31,294 nucleotides of DNA from Parvibacillus sp035426385 (lineage in GTDB: Bacteria > Bacteroidota > Bacteroidia > Chitinophagales > Saprospiraceae): NCBI GenBank assembly GCA_035426385.1, contig DAOLZQ010000035.1, forward strand, positions 1 through 31,294. Direction: 5' to 3'. The notes beneath the pieces were generated by a model. It did not search any database. It was not told the DNA's origin and was given only the letters and a program-made list of their open reading frames with translations. The position numbers and the translations under genes were made by a program. Of this stretch, positions 23,767 through 31,294 are shown piece by piece; the first letter of the stretch is position 1, and each line of letters begins with the position of its first letter.

Positions 23767-24101
23767 AAATACATATTGACAGGTTTATGACCCATAGACC
23801 ATTCACAGATTGAATAGAAGTACAAAAATTCCCGGTTGCTTTTGGTGGCCGGGAATTTTTTTTGAAGGAATTGCTGTTTTTTGGCGTTTAAGCGCTTTTG
23901 ATTTTTTTGCTTATAGCCATTACTTGACCGTCCTGAAATAACTTTAGTTTCTTTTTCATTTTACACTTTTTTTGTGTAAACCTATTCCAGGGCAATTCAT
24001 ACTTTTCTTTACGTGAAAAAAATAACGCTAAATCACCTTCTACTTTCCACCGAACCGAATTTCCTGAGTAATTGTGTGTTTTCTTTCTTTTCTTTGTAGC
24101 C
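23767..24101. other. 335-base spacer between the T9SS gene and uup
   Basis: Holds the strong terminator at 23824-23863 and then a T-rich stretch with no clear -7 element. A 71-codon minus-strand frame (23888-24103) fills most of it; its ATG overlaps the uup ATG head-to-head in CATG (24101-24104). Its Lys-rich composition is what the T-rich plus strand would give by chance, so I do not call it a gene. Confidence 0.6.
23824..23863 (+). terminator. Strong rho-independent terminator after the T9SS gene
   Basis: AAAAATTCCCGG (23824-23835) pairs perfectly with CCGGGAATTTTT (23849-23860) around a 13-base loop, followed by more T. The A-rich left arm would supply a T-run on the minus strand too, so it could work in both directions. 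Confidence 0.85.
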
Positions 24102-25940
24102 ATGAATTTTCTCACTTTAGAGAATATAAGTAAGTCCTACGGGGATAAATTATTATTCTCATATCTATCTCTTTTTATAAACGAAGGCCAGAAGATAGGC
24201 CTGATAGCCAGAAATGGAGCCGGCAAGACCACCTTGCTTCGCGTCATAGCCGGCCTGGAAGGGAGTGAGGGTGAAAATGCAACCATCCAATTCAAGAAAA
24301 ATTTGCGGATCGGATATCTGACTCAAGAACCCGATCTCAATCCTGAAAACACCGTATTGAATGAAGTCTTCTCTGGAGATCATCCTAAGCTTAGTGCCGT
24401 CAAAGAATACGAAGCGGCTCTCGTGCTCCATAATGAAGACAAGCTACAGGACGCTATGCATTCCATGGATGATCTGCATGCGTGGGACATGGAAGCACGT
24501 GTAAAGGAAATTCTCTCGAAACTCTCTATTGATGATTTCCAGCAGAAGGTGAAGGAATTGTCCGGAGGGCAACAAAAAAGACTAGCGCTGGCTAAGGTAC
24601 TCATCAATGAACCTGAGTTTTTGATCCTGGATGAGCCTACCAATCACCTGGATGTCGCTATGATAGAGTGGTTGGAAAATTACCTAAGTCAGCCCAATAT
24701 AACCTTGTTACTGGTAACTCACGACCGCTACTTTCTGGAAAATGTGTGTAATGAGATAATAGAATTGGACCGCGGCAAATTATATAAGTATTCTGGAAGC
24801 TATTCTGATTATCTCGAAAAGAAGGCCTCCCGCGCGGTCAATGACCAGGTTACTCTTGAGAAAGATAAGAAATTGTACCTAAAAGAGTTGGATTGGGCCA
24901 GACGTATGCCGCAAGCAAGAACTACCAAATCTAAAAGTAGATTGGACTCATTCGAAGCTCTAAAGTCGCAACTGGCCGGTAAGCGAGAGGAAGGTAGCTT
25001 ACAGATCAATCTCAAGCCAAATCGGTTGGGTTCAAAAATCGTAGAAGCTCATAATATTTCAAAGCGGTACGATGACAAGGTACTGTTCAAGAATTTTTCG
25101 TATAAGTTCAAGCGACTTGATCGAATAGGTATCATAGGCCCCAACGGAGCCGGAAAATCTTCTTTGTTGTATATTTTGACTGGCCTGTCAATGCCGGATA
25201 GTGGAAAAGTAGTTATAGGTGATACTGTTATCTTTGGTTACTATACTCAGACGGGCATGAAACTGCAGGAGGATAAGCGGGTTATCGACGTCGTCAGTGC
25301 TGTATCAGATAATATCCCGGTAGATAAAGGGCTTAGCCTATCTGCTGCTCAACTGTTGGAGCGGTTTATGTTTCCCCGAGAGCAACAGCAGGTGTATGTT
25401 TCACAGCTCAGTGGGGGAGAGCGACGACGCCTGTATCTACTAACAATTCTCATGGCTAATCCCAATTTTTTGATATTGGATGAGCCCACCAATGATCTCG
25501 ACCTGGTGACTCTAAATGTGCTGGAAGAATATCTGGAGACATTCCAGGGTTGTCTGCTCATGGTTTCACATGATCGATACTTCATGGACAAATTGGTTGA
25601 TCATGTATTTGTCTTTGAGGGTGATGGCCATTTAAGCGATTTCCCCGGGACCTATTCACAATATCGTGAGAAAAAATCTCTGGAACAGTTTTCAGATGAT
25701 GTCAAAGCGGATGTAAGTAAGAATCAGGGAAAAGCAAGTTATGAAGAACAAAAGGAACTACAGCGTGTAGAGAAGGACATTGCCAAGCTTCAGAAAGAGA
25801 AAGCTGCCCTAACAGCCGGGTTTTCTAGTGAAATTTCTGTAGAAGAAGCTCAGTTAAGTTCTAGAAGGCTTAAAGAAATCGATGCGAAAATTGAAGAAAA
25901 AGAAATGATTTGGCTCAGACTTGCTGAAAAATATGAATAA
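24102..25940 (+). CDS. uup: ABC-F family ATPase, Uup-like
   Basis: Soluble duplicated ABC ATPase that binds ribosomes or branched DNA; no membrane domain. I start it at ATG 24102 (612 residues) rather than the in-frame TTG at 24072. First ATPase: Walker A ARNGAGKTT (36-44), signature LSGGQQKR, Walker B ILDEPTNHLD. The linker has WARRMPQARTTKSKSR, the Uup-type interdomain motif. Second ATPase: GPNGAGKSS, LSGGERRR, ILDEPTNDLD. The C-terminal 80 residues (from about EEQKELQRVEKDIAKLQ) form a coiled coil, the feature that separates Uup from EttA and YbiT. All catalytic motifs are intact. It is a single-gene unit with 137 bases to the next gene. Confidence 0.93.
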   Translation: MNFLTLENISKSYGDKLLFSYLSLFINEGQKIGLIARNGAGKTTLLRVIAGLEGSEGENATIQFKKNLRIGYLTQEPDLNPENTVLNEVFSGDHPKLSAVKEYEAALVLHNEDKLQDAMHSMDDLHAWDMEARVKEILSKLSIDDFQQKVKELSGGQQKRLALAKVLINEPEFLILDEPTNHLDVAMIEWLENYLSQPNITLLLVTHDRYFLENVCNEIIELDRGKLYKYSGSYSDYLEKKASRAVNDQVTLEKDKKLYLKELDWARRMPQARTTKSKSRLDSFEALKSQLAGKREEGSLQINLKPNRLGSKIVEAHNISKRYDDKVLFKNFSYKFKRLDRIGIIGPNGAGKSSLLYILTGLSMPDSGKVVIGDTVIFGYYTQTGMKLQEDKRVIDVVSAVSDNIPVDKGLSLSAAQLLERFMFPREQQQVYVSQLSGGERRRLYLLTILMANPNFLILDEPTNDLDLVTLNVLEEYLETFQGCLLMVSHDRYFMDKLVDHVFVFEGDGHLSDFPGTYSQYREKKSLEQFSDDVKADVSKNQGKASYEEQKELQRVEKDIAKLQKEKAALTAGFSSEISVEEAQLSSRRLKEIDAKIEEKEMIWLRLAEKYE

Positions 25941-26020
25941 ATCTTATTTTTCTAAGAATTTATTCAACGCATGATTAATAATGTTTGATTCTATCGATCT
26001 CATTTGAAAAGTGTTAAAAG

Positions 26021-26045
26021 ATATGAAATAGAAACCATTTCATAT
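26021..26045. promoter_or_regulatory. Inverted repeat upstream of the DUF4175 gene
   Basis: ATATGAAAT (26021-26029) and ATTTCATAT (26037-26045) are perfect complements separated by AGAAACC, ending 32 bases before the ATG at 26078. It could be a protein-binding dyad or a weak hairpin in the leader. No T-run follows, so it is not a terminator. I found no -7 element nearby. Confidence 0.4.
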
Positions 26046-26077
26046 TAATAACAGTTATAAGGTATCATTCCATTTCT

Positions 26078-29000
26078 ATGAATAAAAACAATAGACAGTA
26101 CAGCGCTCTTATCGAGCGATTAGATCAATTTATCCGAAAATATTATTTAAATCAGGTCATAAAAGGTCTTTTATACGTAGTAGGATTTGCAACTGCCTAT
26201 TTTTTAATTATAGCATTGCTGGAAAATTATTTTTACTTTGGAACTGCAGGTAGAAAGGTATTATTCTATTCTTTTTTGGGTTTAAGTATTTTTACTTTGA
26301 TCCAATGGATAATATTACCTGCAATGAAATTTTTCAATCTGGGTTCTGTGATTTCCAATGCTATGGCTGCCCAGATCATTGGCGACCACTTCCCCACTGT
26401 CAAAGACAAACTGCTAAATATCCTCCAGCTACGAGAGCAGGCCGATAGTGTTTCAGATTCTTCATTAATTCTAGCGGGTATAGAGCAGAAGACAGCTGAA
26501 CTCAAGCCAATACAGTTCAAGGCTGCCATAGACCTGAGCAAGAATAGAAAGTATCTAAGATATGCATTACCCCCCGTTTTGTTATTACTGGTCTTACTCT
26601 TAGCTGCACCCAGCCTTATAAAGAATCCGACCAATCGTCTGATTCAGAATAATAAAGAATTTGAGCGGTTAGCCCCTTTTCAATACACCATCAAAAACAA
26701 AGTCTTAAATGTAGCTGAATATGAAAATTTTCCCTTGCAGGTGCAACTTTCGGGTGAATCACTACCTCAGGAAGTTACCATAGTAGTGAATCAAGTAAAG
26801 ACAAATCTCATACCTGATAAAGAAGGTAAATTTTCCTATGAATTTAATAATGTCCAGGATAATCAGGTCTTTCAGTTCGAGGCGGCTGGTTTTACAAGCA
26901 AGCCTTATTCACTGAAAGTACTGAAAAAGGCTGCTGTAGAACAAGTTACAGTCCGTTTGGACTATCCTTCCTATACCGGCCGGGAAGATGAGACACTTCA
27001 GAGTATAGGTGACTTGATGGTGCCCTTCGGTACCAAAATTACCTGGCAATTTAAAACACGCAATGCGGACAGACTAAATATGTGGTTCGAAGGATTTGCA
27101 CCTACTCGTGCCTCTCAAGTGAGTGAACAGGCTTATTCATTTTATAAAACTGCGGCACGTGATCAGCGATATAGCGTGATTGCGGGTAACGCTGCTTTAC
27201 CTGCATCTGATTCGATTTCATACGACCTACGGGTGATAAGCGATCAACCGCCTGTGATCTCATTGGATGATTACATTGACTCTACAAATAATAAGTTAGT
27301 GTATCTAAATGGAAATGTTGGTGATGATTATGGAATCTCCAGACTCATAATGGTGCAGCAGATAAAAAAGCAGAATGGCAAATTAGTCACCCGAACCCTG
27401 CCAATACAGAAGCCAAAGGGCAAACAAGGGTTTTATTCATATTTGTTCGACATCAACTCACTTAATTTGGAAGCCGGAGATGATCTCAAATATTACTTTG
27501 AAGTCTTTGACAATGATGCTGTTCGCGGACCCAAATCTGCCAGGACACCTGTCATGTCCTATAGTAAACCAACTGTAAAAGAAGTAACAAAGGAAATCGA
27601 GAAAGCTACCAAGGATGTTCAGCAAGAGTTGCAACAGACGCTGAAAGAATCCAAGAAAGTTCAGGACCAGATTAATAAGCTGAAAGAGAAATTATTGCAA
27701 CAAAAGAGTCTCAGCTGGGAGGATAAAGCTGAGATGGAGCGGCTGCTTGAAAAACAATTGGCACTGCAGGAAAAACTGGCCAAGACACAGGAGAAACTCC
27801 AGAAAAAGCAAGAGCAACAAGAAGAAGTTAAACCGGTCGCACCAGAACAGAAAGAGAAGCAGGAAAAGATCGATAAAATGATGGATGAGCTTAAGAATCC
27901 TGAGCAAGATAAAATGATGGATCGGATCAAAGAACTCATGCAAAAACTGGACAAGCCGGAGTCTCTAAAACAGTTGGATCAGATGAAACAACAAAATAAA
28001 GAGTTCAACCAATCCATGGAGCGAATGATGGAGTTGCTCAAGACTCTTGAGCTCGAGAACAAAGTCCAAGAGCAAGTGGACAAACTTAATGAGATGGCTG
28101 AAAAGCAAGAAAAGCTGAGTAATGAGACCGAGAAGGAATCAAAGAGTCAGGACCAGTTGGAGAAAGAACAAAAGGATCTCAAGAAGGATTTTGAAGACGT
28201 GAAAAAGAAGATGGATGAGATCAAAAAGGAAAATAAAGATCTGAAAGCCCCCAAGAAACTAGAAGATCAGGAAGAGCAGAAGAAAGATCTTGATCAGGAT
28301 ATGCAGGACTCTCAGGACAAACTCGAACAAAAACAAAACCAAAAGGCCTCAAAGAGTCAGAAAAGTGCTTCAAAGAAAATGAAGCAGATGGCAAAGCAAA
28401 TGTCCAATGATATGGCTGCCTCTCAGCAGGAGCAAATAGAGTTGGATATGGCGGCAGTCAGACAACTTCTGGAGAATATATTGGGACTTAGTTTCACTCA
28501 AGAGAATCTAATTAATGTTACGAATCAGACTTATGAGAATACCCCCAAGTATAAAGACATCATGCGGGATCAGATGAAGATCAAGACGGACTTTAAGATG
28601 GTGGATGATAGCCTACAGGCACTCAGTAAACGAGTCATTCAGATAGAGTCATTTGTGATGAAAAAGGTGACTGAAGTAAATGGATCACTGACTACATCCT
28701 CAGAGAGTCTGGAGGATAGAGATAAATCGACCAGTGCACGGGCTCAGCAGACAGCAATGAAGAATCTGAATGACCTGGCTCTGATGCTCAGCGATGTGAT
28801 GAATCAGATGCAGATGCAAGCAGCACAGGCGATGCCCGGCAATCAGATGTGCAAGAAGCCAGGAGGGTCCAATCCTACTCCAGGTCAAGGCTCTGCACCC
28901 ATGGATAAGATCACTGAAGGTCAGCAAAAACTATCAGATAAAATGAAAGACCAATTGGGTAAGATGCAGAATGGACAGAAGCCTGGTAGCGCAGACTATG

Positions 29001-29413
29001 GTCAGATGGCTTCAGAACAAGCCAAGCTGCGCAAGATGCTACAGGATCTGGATAATGCTACCCGTCAGGGTGGAAAAGGGAAAAGTCAGTTGCGTGAAGA
29101 CATCATGAATGCGATGGACCAGATCGAGAAAGACCTGGTCAATAGAAGGCTTACTAATGAAATGATTCTAAGACAACAGCAGATCATGACTCGCTTGCTC
29201 GAAGATCAAAGGGCACAGCGCAATCAGGATCAGGAAGAACAACGACAAGCGAATACCGCAAAACAACAAATTAGTAAAGTTCCACCTTCAATGGAAGAAT
29301 ACATCAAGAAGCGTGAAGCCGGCCTGGATGAATATCGCCCTGTCAACCCTGCGCTGACACCATATTATAAGCGACTAGTAGAGCAATATTATAATCAAAT
29401 CAGGCCTAAATGA
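26078..29413 (+). CDS. DUF4175 family membrane protein with a long coiled coil
   Basis: Unknown function; a large (1111 residue) envelope protein typical of Bacteroidota. Three membrane helices are near the N-terminus (about 29-48, 59-80 and 161-180), followed by a beta-rich, Ig-like region (about 190-500), a very Lys/Gln/Glu-rich coiled coil (about 505-760), a mixed helical segment with Met/Gln-rich stretches, and a C-terminal end PYYKRLVEQYYNQIRPK. A local duplication is visible: GATAAAATGATGGAT occurs twice between 27870 and 27925, encoding two DKMMD repeats. It overlaps the next gene by ATGA (29410-29413), tying it to the RsbW-like kinase. The coiled coil suggests a scaffold spanning the periplasm or cytoplasm; topology after the third helix cannot be settled by eye. 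Confidence 0.85.
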   Translation: MNKNNRQYSALIERLDQFIRKYYLNQVIKGLLYVVGFATAYFLIIALLENYFYFGTAGRKVLFYSFLGLSIFTLIQWIILPAMKFFNLGSVISNAMAAQIIGDHFPTVKDKLLNILQLREQADSVSDSSLILAGIEQKTAELKPIQFKAAIDLSKNRKYLRYALPPVLLLLVLLLAAPSLIKNPTNRLIQNNKEFERLAPFQYTIKNKVLNVAEYENFPLQVQLSGESLPQEVTIVVNQVKTNLIPDKEGKFSYEFNNVQDNQVFQFEAAGFTSKPYSLKVLKKAAVEQVTVRLDYPSYTGREDETLQSIGDLMVPFGTKITWQFKTRNADRLNMWFEGFAPTRASQVSEQAYSFYKTAARDQRYSVIAGNAALPASDSISYDLRVISDQPPVISLDDYIDSTNNKLVYLNGNVGDDYGISRLIMVQQIKKQNGKLVTRTLPIQKPKGKQGFYSYLFDINSLNLEAGDDLKYYFEVFDNDAVRGPKSARTPVMSYSKPTVKEVTKEIEKATKDVQQELQQTLKESKKVQDQINKLKEKLLQQKSLSWEDKAEMERLLEKQLALQEKLAKTQEKLQKKQEQQEEVKPVAPEQKEKQEKIDKMMDELKNPEQDKMMDRIKELMQKLDKPESLKQLDQMKQQNKEFNQSMERMMELLKTLELENKVQEQVDKLNEMAEKQEKLSNETEKESKSQDQLEKEQKDLKKDFEDVKKKMDEIKKENKDLKAPKKLEDQEEQKKDLDQDMQDSQDKLEQKQNQKASKSQKSASKKMKQMAKQMSNDMAASQQEQIELDMAAVRQLLENILGLSFTQENLINVTNQTYENTPKYKDIMRDQMKIKTDFKMVDDSLQALSKRVIQIESFVMKKVTEVNGSLTTSSESLEDRDKSTSARAQQTAMKNLNDLALMLSDVMNQMQMQAAQAMPGNQMCKKPGGSNPTPGQGSAPMDKITEGQQKLSDKMKDQLGKMQNGQKPGSADYGQMASEQAKLRKMLQDLDNATRQGGKGKSQLREDIMNAMDQIEKDLVNRRLTNEMILRQQQIMTRLLEDQRAQRNQDQEEQRQANTAKQQISKVPPSMEEYIKKREAGLDEYRPVNPALTPYYKRLVEQYYNQIRPK

Positions 29414-29829
29414 TGGCAGAAATAATTAAATTTAATAGCGAGCTGGAGAACTTGCATAAAGTAGAATACTTCGCAAAAAAACTAAAGGAGAGTTATCAAT
29501 TAGATGAGTCAGTTTTCTCCAATATATTAATCAGTCTCACTGAAGCAGTTAATAATGCAATCATCCATGGTAATTGTAATGACAAGAATAAATCAGTTAC
29601 TATACGCGAGTGTAAAAGCGAGGACGGCGTCCAGATTCAGGTAGAGGACGAGGGTGTGGGCTTCAGGCCTGAAGCGATTCCTGATCCCACGCTTGATGAA
29701 AATTTAGAAAAGATAGGAGGCCGCGGCGTGATGATAATGAAGCATCTGGCAGACAATGTGCGTTTTATCAATAATGGTTCGTGCGTTGAACTGACTTTCC
29801 ATATGGTGCGCATGACCTCAGAAGACTAA
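29410..29829 (+). CDS. RsbW-like ATP-binding protein (HATPase_c_2, anti-sigma/serine kinase fold)
   Basis: Small GHKL ATPase of 139 residues. The N-box is EAVNNAIIHGN (45-55; Glu45, Asn48, Asn49), G1 is VEDEGVGF (78-85) and G2 is GGRGVMIM (103-110), all intact. The family includes RsbW and SpoIIAB, which bind a sigma factor or phosphorylate an anti-sigma-factor antagonist on serine. No STAS antagonist, PP2C phosphatase or sigma factor gene is in the window, so the partner is unknown. Coupled by ATGA to the DUF4175 gene and one base ahead of ybeY, so all three form one operon. ATG at 29413 is an alternative start. Family clear, role inferred. Confidence 0.88.
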   Translation: MMAEIIKFNSELENLHKVEYFAKKLKESYQLDESVFSNILISLTEAVNNAIIHGNCNDKNKSVTIRECKSEDGVQIQVEDEGVGFRPEAIPDPTLDENLEKIGGRGVMIMKHLADNVRFINNGSCVELTFHMVRMTSED

Positions 29830-29830
29830 T

Positions 29831-30268
29831 ATGGCTTCTAAGATTAATTTTTTCAATGAAGGAGATCTGAAATTAATTCCCTTTCGAAAAGGTAATTGTA
29901 GAGAGATAGCGTTGGAAATATTCGAAAACCATGATAAATTGCTAAATTATATTAATGTAATTCTTTGCGATGATGCTTATTTACTCGACATCAATAAGAA
30001 TTATTTAAATCACGATTATCTGACAGATATTATCACTTTTGATGATGGAGAAGATAGGGTAGGCAGCGATATTTTTATTAGCTTAGATCGCATCCGGGAC
30101 AATGCTTCGAAATTAAATATAGATCCTACTACAGAGTTTATGAGAGTCTTTATTCATGGGTGCCTACATCTGTGTGGACTGAAGGATAAAACTTCTGCAG
30201 ATCAAAAAAAAATGCGGTCTCAGGAAGATTATTTCCTGACTAAGTCTGGCTTTGAAATTAATAATTAA
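29831..30268 (+). CDS. ybeY: Endoribonuclease YbeY, 16S rRNA maturation factor
   Basis: Metal-dependent RNase that helps form the 16S rRNA 3' end and takes part in ribosome quality control. The metal site is H109-x3-H113 in FIHGCLHLCG; the usual third His, ten residues after the first, is Asp119 (GLKDK). From memory, Bacteroidota YbeY proteins commonly carry Asp here, so it is probably functional. The upstream conserved strand appears as YLNHDYLTDIITFDD (58-72), equivalent to the TDVLSF motif. Length 145 is normal. It begins one base after the stop of the RsbW-like gene and ends 24 bases before the convergent transporter gene. Confidence 0.92.
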   Translation: MASKINFFNEGDLKLIPFRKGNCREIALEIFENHDKLLNYINVILCDDAYLLDINKNYLNHDYLTDIITFDDGEDRVGSDIFISLDRIRDNASKLNIDPTTEFMRVFIHGCLHLCGLKDKTSADQKKMRSQEDYFLTKSGFEINN

Positions 30269-30292
30269 GTAAATTCTTAATTCCTCCAAGAA

Positions 30293-31294
30293 TTAGGCTG
30301 CCAGGAATATGATTAATAACTGTGCGACTATTATGCGTAGGATCATCGCTACTGGATAGACCGAAGCATAATTTATAGAGGCAACCTCATTTGCTGCCAT
30401 TTCATTAGCAAAGGCTAGAGCGGGAGGATCAGTACTGGCGCCCGCCAGGAGACCACAGATTTCCAAATAGGTTTTCCGACCCTTATAGTATGCGATGAGT
30501 CCCACGGTTACCAAAGGAATGATGGTGATGCTGAGGCCCATTAGTATCCAATAGATCACACTATTGTCTGCGAAAGCCATTTGTAAGAATTTACCACTCC
30601 CCAAGCCTACGCTAGCCAAGAAGAGCGATATTCCCAGTTCACGCAACATTAGATTGGCACTATAGGTAGTAAACTGATTGAGATATATCTTATTTCCATA
30701 GCGGCTGAGTATAAGGGCGATAATAAGAGGTCCGGCAGCTAGTCCTATACGTATGGGAATACTTAGATTTAAGATATATATGGGGATGCTACCCAGGAGT
30801 ACCCCCAGCACTATTCCCACAAAGATGGGTGCTATGTCAGGCACATCAAGTCTCCTCATTTCATTACCCAAGGCACGGGTAGCGATCTCTACGCCATTTC
30901 TGGAGCCCACTACTTTGACCTGGTCACTCATTTGAAGGATCATGTTTCCATGCGGTATCAACTCGACACCTGCACGAGCGACGCGGGACAAAGTAAAATT
31001 ATGTTGCTGGAGCGAAAATATTTCACTGATTTTTTTGTGGGTGGCTTCCTTATTCGTCACCACAATAATGCGGCTAATCAATTCGCTACGCGGTGCGACT
31101 TTCAGATTGGTACTGCTCTCATTACCGATGATCATTTTTAGTTTGGGTACCTGATGCTTGTGCGCAACGATCAAAAACACGTCATTTTCTTCCAGAATGG
31201 TGTCTGGAGTCGGTGTGATTATCTGGCCCTTATTGAGCATTCTGGAGACGACAAATGGTTCATTAAATAATTGGGTTAATTCTCTGAAAGTCTT
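30293..31294 (-). CDS. AspT/YidE-family transporter with TrkA-C domain, partial (N-terminus beyond right edge)
   Basis: Secondary transporter of the aspartate:alanine exchanger superfamily, inner membrane. The frame stays open to the window edge, adding 18 codons before the first in-window ATG at 31240, so that ATG is not the true start; about 330 C-terminal residues are present of an expected 530-560. The order is the end of one RCK_C/TrkA-C domain, a second one (about VVTNKEATHKKISEIF to VKVVGSRNGVEIA), then the C-terminal half of the AspT membrane domain with five or six helices. The conserved GLLAGASTDPPALAFA is the family signature. The substrate of this YidE-type branch is not known from sequence. 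Convergent with ybeY. Confidence 0.87.
   Translation of the reverse strand, partial: KTFRELTQLFNEPFVVSRMLNKGQIITPTPDTILEENDVFLIVAHKHQVPKLKMIIGNESSTNLKVAPRSELISRIIVVTNKEATHKKISEIFSLQQHNFTLSRVARAGVELIPHGNMILQMSDQVKVVGSRNGVEIATRALGNEMRRLDVPDIAPIFVGIVLGVLLGSIPIYILNLSIPIRIGLAAGPLIIALILSRYGNKIYLNQFTTYSANLMLRELGISLFLASVGLGSGKFLQMAFADNSVIYWILMGLSITIIPLVTVGLIAYYKGRKTYLEICGLLAGASTDPPALAFANEMAANEVASINYASVYPVAMILRIIVAQLLIIFLAA

Noticed and set aside
27870..27925. Repeated 15-mer in the DUF4175 gene, considered as a DNA repeat element
   Set aside because: It encodes repeated DKMMD heptad-like segments within the coiled coil, so protein-level repetition explains it.
27661..27954. Two Ser/Phe/Cys-rich minus-strand frames of 97 and 83 codons
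   Set aside because: They are the antisense reading of the Lys/Glu/Gln-rich coiled coil of the DUF4175 gene, where stop codons are rare on the opposite strand.
29831..30268. YbeY with a missing third metal His, considered as an inactive enzyme
   Set aside because: Asp at this position is, as far as I recall, usual in Bacteroidota YbeY, and the rest of the protein is intact.
30270..30292. Inverted repeat AATTCTT/AAGAATT between ybeY and the transporter gene, considered as a terminator
   Set aside because: The stem is AT-only and short, and no T-run follows on either strand.

Overview
The window looks like ordinary chromosome of a Bacteroidota bacterium, by resemblance closest to the Saprospiria/Chitinophagia/Cytophagia side. 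The evidence is a secreted protein with a C-terminal type IX secretion (T9SS) sorting domain, DUF4271 and DUF4175 family proteins, the DUF4175 / RsbW-like kinase / YbeY gene order, a YbeY active site with Asp in place of the third His, several TAnnTTTG-type -7 promoter elements, and AT-rich spacers with weak Shine-Dalgarno sequences. I see no IS element, prophage, CRISPR array, tRNA or rRNA.

Layout. (1) 1-3608, minus: a peptide/oligopeptide ABC importer operon (lipoprotein binding protein, then DppB-like and DppC-like permeases) joined by ATGA overlaps; the DppC-like gene runs off the left edge. (2) 3678-5874, minus: two Fe-S redox genes, a membrane protein with a 2x[4Fe-4S] domain and a two-CCG-domain partner; together they have the architecture of an ETF:menaquinone oxidoreductase split in two. 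(3) 5986-8055: a PyrR-like phosphoribosyltransferase (+) whose stop codon overlaps that of a convergent two-gene unit (FabZ-like dehydratase, then glycosyltransferase-DUF2062). (4) 8136-9979: an MsrA-MsrB fusion lipoprotein (+) facing a secreted double-PDZ protein (-). (5) 10253-11763: mlaE-mlaF lipid transport genes (+). (6) 11764-12259: a 496-base gene-free, AT-rich stretch with a strong minus-strand terminator, a 12-codon ORF just ahead of it, a consensus -7 element and two near-perfect dyads. (7) 12260-17255, minus: a compact operon, Wzz-like protein, O-antigen ligase-like protein, DUF4271, HemD and CoA-type Nudix hydrolase. (8) 17365-18915, minus: dnaB. (9) 18916-19355: a divergent spacer with two tandem consensus DnaA boxes. 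(10) 19356-30268, all plus: Dcp-like peptidase, T9SS/Omp28-like protein, ABC-F protein Uup, and the DUF4175 / RsbW-like / ybeY operon. (11) 30293-31294, minus: the C-terminal part of an AspT/YidE-type transporter, cut by the right edge.

Most genes are housekeeping or envelope genes. The most unusual signals are in the non-coding DNA: the tandem DnaA boxes upstream of dnaB at the point where gene direction flips, and the attenuator-like minus-strand transcript unit at about 11829-12035 that has no gene behind it. Among the proteins, the split ETF:quinone-oxidoreductase-like pair, a FabZ-like protein lacking the usual catalytic Glu, and a DppB-like permease with a large extra periplasmic domain deserve attention. 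No computation was run; all family names come from motif recognition by eye.
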